Positions 1 through 6,004 of a stretch of 52,765 nt of DNA are shown one piece after another. The position numbers and the translations under genes are program-made. How positions within the stretch are numbered: position 1 is the first letter of the stretch; the number at the start of each line of letters is the position of its first letter. The DNA comes from Candidatus Thiodiazotropha sp. (ex Epidulcina cf. delphinae). Lineage in GTDB: Bacteria > Pseudomonadota > Gammaproteobacteria > Chromatiales > Chromatiaceae. The stretch spans positions 1 through 52,765 of the forward strand of contig JAHXHS010000036.1 in the NCBI GenBank assembly GCA_025656455.1, given 5' to 3'. The notes beneath the pieces were generated by a model. The model worked only from the letters and a program-made list of their open reading frames with translations, was not told where the DNA came from and did not search any database.

Positions 1-30
1 GGCAATGGCTTCTAACTCTTTTTTGTTCAT
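1..30 (-). CDS. Start of a leftward CDS cut by the window edge (possibly IS256-type transposase)
   Basis: An ATG at 28-30 (minus strand) opens a frame whose ten visible residues read MNKKELEAIA. A GGGAG ribosome-binding site lies about 9 bases upstream. The residues resemble the N-terminus of IS256-family transposases, but ten residues cannot prove a family and a DNA-binding or other small protein is equally possible. It sits beside a broken glmS fragment and a dispersed repeat, which would suit a mobile element. Confidence 0.35.
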   Translation of the reverse strand, partial: MNKKELEAIA

Positions 31-88
31 CTTGCTTATCTCCCATTGAAGAACTAATGATAAGCAGATACACAATCTAATTTACAGT

Positions 89-292
89 CCCTCAGATTCT
101 GAAAAGGGTCCTGACCTTCCGGTCACTGAACAGAAGCCGCTCGCCACCCCGGACGCGCACCTATTGCAGGTTTGAGATCACCTTCTCCAGCAGTGGATCG
201 TCCGGCAGGGCACAGATCACCGGCATCTCGGCATCCGCCAACACCAAGAGGGTGGGGTGACGCTCCACAAAGGCGTTGGTCATCTCTCGACT
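89..292 (-). pseudogene. Decayed partial copy of glmS
   Basis: On the minus strand this stretch matches part of the complete glmS at 6005-7831. The shared peptide includes AEMPVICALPDDPLLEKVIS, followed by a diverged continuation corresponding to the segment around 6130-6260. Relative to glmS there is an internal deletion of roughly 120 bp, joining DNA equivalent to about 6310 with that equivalent to about 6430, and small indels near 105-112. No start codon, N-terminal glutaminase domain or complete sugar-isomerase domain remains, so it cannot be functional. Orientation is the same as the intact gene, about 5.7 kb away. The right edge abuts a dispersed repeat at 334-452. Most likely a relic of duplication or of an element that carried a piece of glmS. 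Confidence 0.85.
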
Positions 293-333
293 GTGTGGAT
301 ACCCACAAATAATCTCTATCACAGAATCCGGCT

Positions 334-452
334 CTTCCCCTGATCGAGTGGGCAACAGAAAGTACATGAATAGGCCGCCAATGAACCCTTCTAGCGATGA
401 CCGGAATAGCCGGATTTAGTTCTTCCCATTCACTCGATGTGGTGAAGAAACC
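334..452 (-). repeat. Dispersed repeat, copy A (~119 bp)
   Basis: Read on the minus strand, this matches 47354-47455 over nearly its whole length: shared blocks are TTCTTCACCACATCGAGTG, ATTCCGGTCAT, TGGCGGC-TATTCATG and CACTCGATCAGGGGAAG. Copy A carries about 16 extra bases in the middle. The core ACTCGATCAGGGGAAG recurs a third time at 51177-51192. The ends carry inverted ATCGAGTG/CACTCGAT arms, so the unit can fold as a hairpin. It looks like a small non-coding mobile repeat. Confidence 0.75.
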
Positions 453-468
453 AGAATCCTATTTTGGG

Positions 469-514
469 GGGTTTGGGTGGGTGTCTGGCTAACTCCTTGT
501 CTGGCTAACTCCTT
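469..514. repeat. GGGTGTC-type motif with 16-bp tandem duplication
   Basis: 469-492 reads GGGTTTGGGTGGGTGTC then TGGCTAA, and a near copy lies at 2214-2237. The block GTCTGGCTAACTCCTT is duplicated perfectly in tandem at 483-498 and 499-514. It lies directly downstream of the stop codon of the leftward lipoprotein gene. A shorter relative lies after the RadC-like gene at 4511-4523. Confidence 0.7.
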
Positions 515-525
515 CGTTAGGTTTT

Positions 526-957
526 TTAGTCTACATTATGGGCGACGAGGAACATTGACTTACCAAGAGAAGTAAAGAAATCTTGGTATATCTCCGGGTC
601 ATCTACTGCTATCAGGTTGTATTGTGCATTTGCCCGAACAAGCAACTGAGTTTCACCCCTGGGCCGCACTGTCACTGTCATTCGTAACTGATAACCGTCT
701 AGTTTTGTTGCGCTCACTGATCCAAGAATTTCATCTGCTTTATCCACAACGAAACCCAGATCCTGCAATGTTGCAATTACAGTTCGTAGTGTCTTGTTTT
801 TATCCGTGGTGTCAAACGCTCTTGTTTGAATGTTTCTTGTCTGGACTTGACTTTCGTTGGTCTTCAATAACTGACTGCTTGAGGTCGTTTGGCAGCCTGA
901 TAAACCCACAAGCGCAGAAGTAGCAACAAAAACTGCAATTTGTTTATAAAGCCTCAT
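526..957 (-). CDS. Small lipoprotein, paralogue of the upstream gene
   Basis: 143 residues. The N-terminus is a lipoprotein signal with lipobox LVGLSGC, giving lipidated Cys22, so the protein should be anchored in the cell envelope and face the periplasm. The mature part has no recognised domain, but it is clearly homologous to the 183-residue protein encoded just upstream: both have an (R/T)xxQTR segment, a QDLGF segment and a C-terminal DxPE(I/M)YQ(D/E)FF motif followed by a VFL/MFL stretch. Its ATG overlaps the upstream stop as ATGA, so the two are translationally coupled. Third gene of a three-lipoprotein operon in the accessory island. Function unknown. Confidence 0.85.
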   Translation of the reverse strand: MRLYKQIAVFVATSALVGLSGCQTTSSSQLLKTNESQVQTRNIQTRAFDTTDKNKTLRTVIATLQDLGFVVDKADEILGSVSATKLDGYQLRMTVTVRPRGETQLLVRANAQYNLIAVDDPEIYQDFFTSLGKSMFLVAHNVD

Positions 958-1505
958 ATCTTATGCCCCTCCAAGAACACTGCTTTTGAAAGTTTATCGA
1001 AAAACTCCTGGTACATTTCTGGTTGATCTAAGCCCTCGATGCGAGTTATTTGTCCTTGCGTATTCCAAACCATCCTTTGAAATGTAACCCTGACAAAGTG
1101 TTTTCTGTTGTCATTCTCGTGAGTTGGGCGAACTACAAGCGATACTCTTAGCTTTTGATTCTTGTCAATTGCCATTGCGCCGCCGCCTAGCAGTGCGACG
1201 ATTACAGCTGCAGCTACTTGCCCCGCTTCCGTTGCATCTCTTTCCTTTGAGCCAACAATAACCCCGAGTTTCGTTTCGCTTTCGTCGATATTAAAGCCCA
1301 AATCCTGAATAACACCGGCCGATGCGGACAATATATCTGCTTCCGAAATTCCCTCATATTTTCGCGTTTGCAAGGTTCTTTTTTCTAACGATTCCGGCGT
1401 CAGCTTTAAAGCATCCTTTGGTATGGTCTGGCATCCAGTCAGCACAAGCAGCACCATGCTCACTATGACAAATACCCCGTATCTGCGTATTTGACGCGAC
1501 TTCAC
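954..1505 (-). CDS. Small lipoprotein, paralogue of the downstream gene
   Basis: 183 residues when started at the GTG at 1503-1505. This start is chosen because AAGGAGGG lies 8 bases upstream and because a longer frame (to 1568) would overlap the preceding gene. The signal peptide ends in lipobox LVLTGC (lipidated Cys25). The mature region contains a Gly/Ala-rich hydrophobic stretch (AAAVIVALLGGGAMA) that is absent from the downstream paralogue, then the shared LDQPEMYQEFFDKLSKAVFL ending. The pair probably arose by tandem duplication. Middle gene of the operon; function unknown. Confidence 0.85.
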   Translation of the reverse strand: MKSRQIRRYGVFVIVSMVLLVLTGCQTIPKDALKLTPESLEKRTLQTRKYEGISEADILSASAGVIQDLGFNIDESETKLGVIVGSKERDATEAGQVAAAVIVALLGGGAMAIDKNQKLRVSLVVRPTHENDNRKHFVRVTFQRMVWNTQGQITRIEGLDQPEMYQEFFDKLSKAVFLEGHKI

Positions 1506-1518
1506 AGTATGGCCCTCC

Positions 1519-1959
1519 TTAGAAACGTGATGTATGGTACGCAAAATCCCGAACCTTCTTGCTCTCATCGAATTTTATTATCACCGTGAGTGTCCGCTGT
1601 GATTTAGAACTCGCACCGGAACCTTGGCTATATCCCGGCGCAACCCCCCCTCCTACCGAGCCGCCCCAGCCCAAAATGAGAGCAGAGACGCCACCGTTGC
1701 TTGTAGAGTAAGCTGTATCTGTTGCAATCTTGTCGTATATCCACACCTCACGCCGTTGTTCATCAGTAGATACAATGTTCGGCGATCCCAAAACTTGCGC
1801 AACTTCAGCGCCACTCATGCCGACCCTGATTTCTCGCTGAACCTTGCCGACGGTCATCCGATCAGTGGAATCATCCTGAACAGCTTCTCTGTGCTGTGCT
1901 GCTGTCATGCAGCCAGACAGAAGCGAGGTTGCCATTGCTGCTACAACAATCTTCTTCAC
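1519..1959 (-). CDS. Lipoprotein with BamE/SmpA-like domain
   Basis: 146 residues with a short signal and lipobox LLSGC (Cys17). Residues about 38-80 (VGKVQREIRVGMSGAEVAQVLGSP...EVWIYDK) follow the SmpA/OmlA/BamE fold pattern: a helix with GMS..EV...LG.P followed by a W-Y strand. A Gly/Ser-rich segment (GWGGSVGGGVAPGYSQGSG) follows and then a beta-rich end. First gene of the three-lipoprotein operon, 13 bp before the next start. BamE itself is shorter and lies elsewhere in most genomes, so this is probably an accessory BamE-like lipoprotein rather than the Bam subunit. Confidence 0.8.
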   Translation of the reverse strand: MKKIVVAAMATSLLSGCMTAAQHREAVQDDSTDRMTVGKVQREIRVGMSGAEVAQVLGSPNIVSTDEQRREVWIYDKIATDTAYSTSNGGVSALILGWGGSVGGGVAPGYSQGSGASSKSQRTLTVIIKFDESKKVRDFAYHTSRF

Positions 1960-2190
1960 GTTTGCTTCTCCTTATACATATGTGTGTGTCTAAAACCTAT
2001 TGTGCTAAGAAGCGCGAGCAAACTTGAGCACCTTATGCATCTTCTTCACAACCGGACCATTTTTGGAAATCTAGAATATTCCCCATGTGTTGAAGATTAA
2101 CTACTTGACCTAGTTCTCCCGACCAAAACCCCGCTCTTTCGTCGATATCTCCACTACCGGACCACTCAACAATGCTAATTTTCTTGTTCT

Positions 2191-2237
2191 CCGCTCTAGC
2201 TTTGATAAAGAGCGGGTTTGGGTGGGTGTCCAGGTAA
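2191..2237. repeat. Hairpin plus second GGGTGTC-type motif in the 1960-2282 intergenic region
   Basis: 2214-2237 repeats the 469-492 motif with three substitutions (GGGTTTGGGTGGGTGTC then CAGGTAA). It overlaps a hairpin, CCGCTCT (2191-2197) with AGAGCGG (2209-2215). A longer-range arm, CCCGCTCTTT at 2130-2139, can pair with AAAGAGCGGG at 2207-2216. It lies about 45 bp past the Shedu gene stop. No U-run follows, so an intrinsic terminator is uncertain. The rest of 1960-2282 shows no gene. Confidence 0.55.
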
Positions 2238-2282
2238 GCTGCTACTTAGCTAAGCTTCACCTTATTCGTTTGGGCCTCTTTG

Positions 2283-3395
2283 CTAAAATGGAATGTCATA
2301 GTCATCTTCCAATACAGGCTCGGCAGTTTCGCCAAAAACTGACAACACACGCTCTGCAATTCTAAAAAGTTGATCATATGTAATCATTTCTATTCTATGC
2401 AGGTGAGCGTTGAAGTTTCTTAGTGCAGCTTGGTGGTCTGGAGTGCCATCCCTGCCTACGATTACCCTTGCTCTTATCTTTAGAGTGTCAAATCCATCTT
2501 TTGCAAGTATTGAGTCTCTGTTTCTTTCGACTTCTTCAATATACCTCGTCACCTGACCAATGACTGGTGATAACTTTGCTGACGGGTAGTAACTATCGTG
2601 TGAAGAATCATGCAAGAATAACGGCTCTTGAAATGCGGTCTTGATCTCGACTATTTCAAGGTAATCATCAACTGTTTTTCTAAGCATATAGTCAAGGCGA
2701 TCATCACGAGTCCATATCTTCCTAGGCAATAGCTCACTGTATTCACTTCCAAACATCCACGGATTGACTTCTAGGTGCTTCTGAAATTTACCCTCGGGTG
2801 TTGATGGATCATTGACTAGATTCTTAAGCTTGTTTAGCGATCCAGTGTATTCCACCATCCTTGAAGCGGCTGCGATATGGTTTAGCGTAGTCTCATTACT
2901 TCCTTTAAATACCGTTACAAAGTCTGCAAACGAGGAACTGTTTTCATCAATACGCTCCAAGATATGTTTTGCCAAATGAATTTTGTCGGTATCTGCAACA
3001 TTTGGAATAAGATCAATTAGGGTTTCCAGATTCGCATAATCTTTGCCACTAATTACATGAAGCTCCCCGGTTTTGTCAGAAAGCTCGTTTTCATAGGCTG
3101 CTCGTAGGAGCTTATAAAGCCTATCAATTTCATCCGGCTCTTTGCCTTCTAATCGCACCGACTTATCAGGCTTGGCAGACCATCCTTCTCTTGTCTTATC
3201 AATATGATCAATCTTAAGAGAATAGTGATGAAACTCCCCGTTTTTAGGATTTATTACTTCCAACATCGTAGCGATTTTAAATGCACGCGGCCCCTCTTTA
3301 AGAACGACTTGGGTAATGGTGCGGACATTAGGATTCGAGTACGTTTTCTTTATGCGTACTTTAACGTCATCTAAAGAAGTGTCTGGTGGCAACAT
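2283..3395 (-). CDS. sduA: Shedu-type anti-phage nuclease (SduA, DUF4263)
   Basis: 370 residues, about the length of characterised SduA proteins. The C-terminal half carries the Shedu/DUF4263 PD-(D/E)XK-like nuclease signature: EGKFQKHLEVNPWMFG (201-216), RLDYML with Asp235, LEIVEIK with Glu250 and Lys252, and a following QVTRYI helix (Gln281). The N-terminal ~190 residues are variable, as in the family, where this region is thought to sense infection. Known family role: a single-gene defence system that cleaves DNA during phage infection. No partner gene is needed. It stands alone on the minus strand with a MITE immediately upstream (3421-3627) and mobile repeats downstream, typical of a defence island. 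The gene symbol is by family resemblance. Confidence 0.85.
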   Translation of the reverse strand: MLPPDTSLDDVKVRIKKTYSNPNVRTITQVVLKEGPRAFKIATMLEVINPKNGEFHHYSLKIDHIDKTREGWSAKPDKSVRLEGKEPDEIDRLYKLLRAAYENELSDKTGELHVISGKDYANLETLIDLIPNVADTDKIHLAKHILERIDENSSSFADFVTVFKGSNETTLNHIAAASRMVEYTGSLNKLKNLVNDPSTPEGKFQKHLEVNPWMFGSEYSELLPRKIWTRDDRLDYMLRKTVDDYLEIVEIKTAFQEPLFLHDSSHDSYYPSAKLSPVIGQVTRYIEEVERNRDSILAKDGFDTLKIRARVIVGRDGTPDHQAALRNFNAHLHRIEMITYDQLFRIAERVLSVFGETAEPVLEDDYDIPF

Positions 3396-3420
3396 TCGGT
3401 TCTTCTTTCTTTACCCTAAC

Positions 3421-3627
3421 GAGACTGTAGAAAAACCTCAAAAATAGTGATTTTCAAGATTCTTTCGAAAATTGCCATTTTCTTTGGTAACTCATTAAAT
3501 TGGCTCCACAATTAATATCAGCCGATATGCACCTGAAAATCATTGTCTGGTATGTGTTTAGGCATATTCACTGTCTTACTGCTTTAAATTTTTCATTTTA
3601 TAAATTTTGAGGTTTTTCTACAGCCTC
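3421..3627. mobile_element. MITE-like element with 23-bp terminal inverted repeats
   Basis: The left end GAGACTGTAGAAAAACCTCA (continuing AAA, 3421-3443) and the right end, reverse complement of 3605-3627, match at 22 of 23 bases; the inner 19 are perfect. The flanking triplet AAC occurs on both sides (3418-3420 and 3628-3630), a possible 3-bp target duplication. The ~160-bp interior is AT-rich and has no ORF. The CTGTAGAAAAAC terminus resembles ends of some transposase-bearing insertion sequences, so this is probably a deletion derivative mobilised in trans. Confidence 0.8.
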
Positions 3628-3649
3628 AACGCCAAGCTAAGCGCGTTTT

Positions 3650-3880
3650 TCAGCGTCCACTTGAGATTTTTGTTAGGTGCCTTTTATATACCCAAAATGA
3701 CGCCCATCCACCACAAAGAGCAGACAAAGGTGCAATTATTATAAATATGTCAATAAGTTTGTCTGATTGACTAGGTGTATAGCCCACCTGAGCAATTTGA
3801 TATTTTGATACCAATGAAAAAATAACAAAGCATAAAAGCCCTGAAGCTATAGCTCCCAAAATAGGAACTAGAACTTTCAT
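3650..3880 (-). CDS. Small two-TM membrane protein coupled to Tae4-like amidase (candidate immunity protein)
   Basis: 76 residues from the ATG at 3878-3880. This start is chosen over one 18 bases upstream because it overlaps the amidase stop as ATGA and has GGGAGG about 5 bases upstream. Two hydrophobic helices are visible, about residues 3-24 and 42-65, separated by a polar loop (YTPSQSDK) and followed by a basic tail (VYKRHLTKISSGR). I do not recognise the family. Position directly after, and translationally coupled to, a cell-wall amidase suggests it protects the producer. Known Tai4 immunity proteins are soluble and periplasmic, so if this is an immunity protein it is of a different type. 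Function is inference only. Confidence 0.7.
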   Translation of the reverse strand: MKVLVPILGAIASGLLCFVIFSLVSKYQIAQVGYTPSQSDKLIDIFIIIAPLSALCGGWASFWVYKRHLTKISSGR

Positions 3881-4401
3881 AGGACCTCCCAGAACCATAT
3901 TTCTTTAGATTTAGAATGATCGGAGCCAAGACCAAATGAGCCTATCCGTAGGTACATTTGTATAATAGATCGTGGATGTGCTAAGCGGAAGCCATTCCAT
4001 AAGTCGATATGGTCTCCACTGCGGTTTCTAAATGGTTCCATTTTTCCATTAATGGTTCTTTGCCAGTAGTCTTTGAAAAAAACAATACCCTTTTTCCCAT
4101 TTAGAACACTTTTAAATTCGGATGGTTCTACTTTAACGACTTTCTTGATTCCTAATATTGGAAAATTTTTTAAACCATTAGCCAGTTCCTCTGCAGCTAA
4201 CGTGTGACCATTAGACTTTTCATGGTGCCAGCAATGGCGAACACCTGGCAAAGAGCTTGTTTTTACCCCGCACGCAGCAAGCGTGGTTCCAACTCGAATA
4301 GCACATTGATCCGAGAAGTTCGGCTTCCCCTTTGTTCTACAAGGATTATCATCCCCTGTAACTTGTGGATGAGATTTCCATAAGTTTTTGAAAGTGACCA
4401 T
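3877..4401 (-). CDS. Tae4-like type VI secretion amidase effector
   Basis: 174 residues with no signal peptide, as expected for a T6SS cargo. Family landmarks of Tae4 peptidoglycan amidases are present in order: LWKSHP at the start, FSDQCAIRVG with the probable nucleophile Cys33, GVRHCWHH and GHTLAAEELA (56-74), GIVFFKDYW (105-113), GDHIDLWNG with catalytic His131, and the terminal EIWFWEVL. Known Tae4 enzymes are papain-like (NlpC/P60 fold) and cut the peptide stem of Gram-negative peptidoglycan. Downstream, overlapping by 4 bp, is a small membrane protein. No T6SS structural gene is in the window, so this is an orphan effector or a cassette. Confidence 0.85.
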   Translation of the reverse strand: MVTFKNLWKSHPQVTGDDNPCRTKGKPNFSDQCAIRVGTTLAACGVKTSSLPGVRHCWHHEKSNGHTLAAEELANGLKNFPILGIKKVVKVEPSEFKSVLNGKKGIVFFKDYWQRTINGKMEPFRNRSGDHIDLWNGFRLAHPRSIIQMYLRIGSFGLGSDHSKSKEIWFWEVL

Positions 4402-4510
4402 TCTATCTCCTTGTCAATTAGTTTGTTTTGCACCTAAAGCCCTAAATCACCGGAAGGACAACATGGACATCACCCACCCATAATGTCTACTACAAGGCCC
4501 TATTTTGCTG

Positions 4511-4523
4511 TGTGTCCGGCTAA
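4511..4523. repeat. Third short copy of the GTGTCxGGCTAA motif
   Basis: TGTGTCCGGCTAA lies 9 bases past the stop of the leftward RadC-like gene. It matches the end of the motif at 482-492. Copies 1 and 3 also share CAAAATAGG next to it (minus strand). A related GGACATCACCCACCC lies in the opposite orientation at about 4470-4485, so the 4470-4523 stretch is a small inverted structure. Confidence 0.5.
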
Positions 4524-4532
4524 GCTTCTAAG

Positions 4533-5036
4533 TCAAGTAAACACTTCAAAATCACAATAGCCATCCGCCCTCATAGACACATACCCGCTATGCGCAACAA
4601 TCAAATGATCAATAACCGGAACGTCCATTACCTTACCTGCGTCGATCACTTTCTCGGTAAAATTTATATCCGCATTTGATGGCTTGAGATTCCCGCTTGG
4701 GTGGTTATGCGCGAGTACTATCTTTGTTGCACCAAGCATCAATGCATTTCGAAATATTATTTTAATGTCAGCAGGACCAGACGTTTGGGTTCCCGATGCA
4801 ACCACTTTAAACCCAACGACTTCATTCGACACATTCAAAACAAGTATGATCATGTGTTCTTGGTCATCGTCAAGTTGGCGATAAAGTGATTTCAGGATTT
4901 CGTAAACTTCATCTGGGCTTTCTGCTTTTGGTCTGTCATCGTCACTTGGATCAGCGATATAATCAGGATAGAGTTTTATCTGAACTGTTTTCAGTCTCTT
5001 GATATATACAGAGTCAATGCTGTTGAAGTTTTTCAT
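4533..5036 (-). CDS. RadC-family JAB/MPN-domain protein
   Basis: 167 residues. The C-terminal ~110 residues form the JAB domain typical of RadC/YeeS proteins: a conserved Glu60 in QEHMIILVLN, LAHNHPSGNLKPSNAD carrying the HxH metal ligands His110/His112 and Asp123, and VIDHLIVA near residue 142. The N-terminal helix-hairpin-helix domain of full RadC is missing; instead there are ~45 unrelated residues. Such short RadC proteins are common on plasmids, phages and islands. The old DNA-repair assignment for RadC is not well supported, and a role linked to mobile DNA or anti-defence has been suggested. Single gene with its own downstream repeat. Confidence 0.85.
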   Translation of the reverse strand: MKNFNSIDSVYIKRLKTVQIKLYPDYIADPSDDDRPKAESPDEVYEILKSLYRQLDDDQEHMIILVLNVSNEVVGFKVVASGTQTSGPADIKIIFRNALMLGATKIVLAHNHPSGNLKPSNADINFTEKVIDAGKVMDVPVIDHLIVAHSGYVSMRADGYCDFEVFT

Positions 5037-5226
5037 GTTTTTTCAATCTTTAGGTTGCTTCAAACCATTTTTGAATATCTTGCATAACAGTTAAGCACTT
5101 ATCCACCGTGCGCAGCATGGCGGCTAAATGCCCGTTGGACCAGGTCGCCCATCAGCGCCTGATAACGCTTATTTAATAAGAAATTGGGCTCTTCAGGAAA
5201 ATTCGTGGGCAAACTTCCCTGATCCC

Positions 5227-5253
5227 GTCATTTCGGCGGATGCCGGAATCCAG
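5227..5253 (+). repeat. REP-like palindromic repeat (left copy)
   Basis: A 27-base unit beginning GTCATTTCGGCGGATGCCGG and ending AATCCAG. It is palindromic around CCGGC-GCCGG and belongs to a repeat type common in proteobacterial intergenic DNA. An inverted copy lies at 5434-5460 and a broken copy at 50751-50820. Confidence 0.8.
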
Positions 5254-5300
5254 ATGCTCCGTGATTATCGACCGTTTGTCATGCAAAAAAAACCTTCTCA

Positions 5301-5410
5301 TTAGATTAGCTCCGGATACAAATCCCGCCAGCGTGGGTTCAGCACTTCAATCGTCTTTTCCTTCCATTTCGTTTGCTGGCTAATAGGTACACGCACGGCT
5401 GTCGTTCCAT
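5301..5410 (-). pseudogene. GIY-YIG nuclease remnant (internal deletion and frameshift)
   Basis: On the minus strand, ATG at 5408-5410 opens MERQPCVYLLASKRNG, the exact style of N-terminus seen in small GIY-YIG endonucleases, where the next residues should be the T-x-YIG catalytic motif. Instead the sequence jumps, out of frame, to KWKEKTIEVLNPRWRDLYPE followed by LI and a stop at 5301-5303, which is the usual C-terminal end of the same family. About 60 central residues, including the catalytic Arg/Glu region, are gone. The remnant is framed by inverted REP-like repeats at 5227-5253 and 5434-5460. Confidence 0.8.
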
Positions 5411-5433
5411 ACCCCGCCTCCCTGCCATATTCT

Positions 5434-5460
5434 CTGGATTCCGGCATTCGCCGGAATGAC
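5434..5460 (-). repeat. REP-like palindromic repeat (right copy, inverted)
   Basis: CTGGATTCCGGCATTCGCCG followed by GAATGAC: the reverse complement of the left copy at 5227-5253 with two substitutions. It lies about 24 bp upstream of the GIY-YIG remnant start. Between 5461 and 5833 I see no supportable gene; an 81-residue minus frame at 5586-5831 has no recognisable features. Likewise 5037-5226 has no complete gene, although a minus-strand open stretch ending at 5099 looks like the tail of some lost protein. Confidence 0.8.
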
Positions 5461-5833
5461 GTAGTCACACGATATCAATGGGTCTGTTACTCAGGCGGCG
5501 TCCTGTATTCAGAACTGGCCCTCGAAAAAAATGCGCCTAATAAACCCAGTATTATGAATATATTTCAATAGGTTAGTGGCATTTATCATTCAAGGATACC
5601 CACGAATTTATCTAACCAAGCAGAAATTATTTTCGGCAGATCTGCAGAGACAGGGACAACCAAGCCTCTCACCACCGGATGATGGCGCTTGATTTGCCGG
5701 CCTGGGGCGCATGAGGGTGACTCCATGGCCCATTTTGGCCTCCCTATCGCTTTGAATGGGCTCAATAATAGCGGTTTTTTTACCTTCATGTCGAGCACGC
5801 CCCTCGGATCGAAGGCTAACATGGCACCCACGT

Positions 5834-5912
5834 TAGGATACGGTGAGGGACGAACCGCATCATTCCATCACCGCCCATAATTGATGCGGTTCGCAAGGCT
5901 CACCACATCCTA
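5834..5912. repeat. Inverted repeat of the GATGCGGTTCGC family
   Basis: The left arm (5834-5862, TAGGATACGGTGAGG then GACGAACCGCATCA) pairs imperfectly with the right arm (5882-5912, TGATGCGGTTCGC then AAGGCTCACCACATCCTA). About 19 bases separate the arms. The arms pair with few mismatches over about 30 bp, giving a long hairpin downstream of glmS, where it could also slow or end transcription. It looks like one member of a dispersed family. Confidence 0.65.
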
Positions 5913-6004
5913 CGTATAACTTTACCGCACGTTACGAGTTGGGTAACCCGCCCATGCCTGGCGCCGGTTTTTAGCGCTGTGATTCGGCCAAGTCCGTCAA
6001 ACGA

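Noticed and set aside
469..522. Possible integron attC site (GTTAGGT at 516-522 and ACCTAAC-type core)
   Set aside because: GTTRRRY-like cores occur here and near 3676, but no paired inner arms with the extrahelical bases of attC could be built, and no integron integrase is seen.
5586..5831. 81-codon leftward frame
   Set aside because: No ribosome-binding site, no recognisable domain, and located in decayed, repeat-rich DNA.
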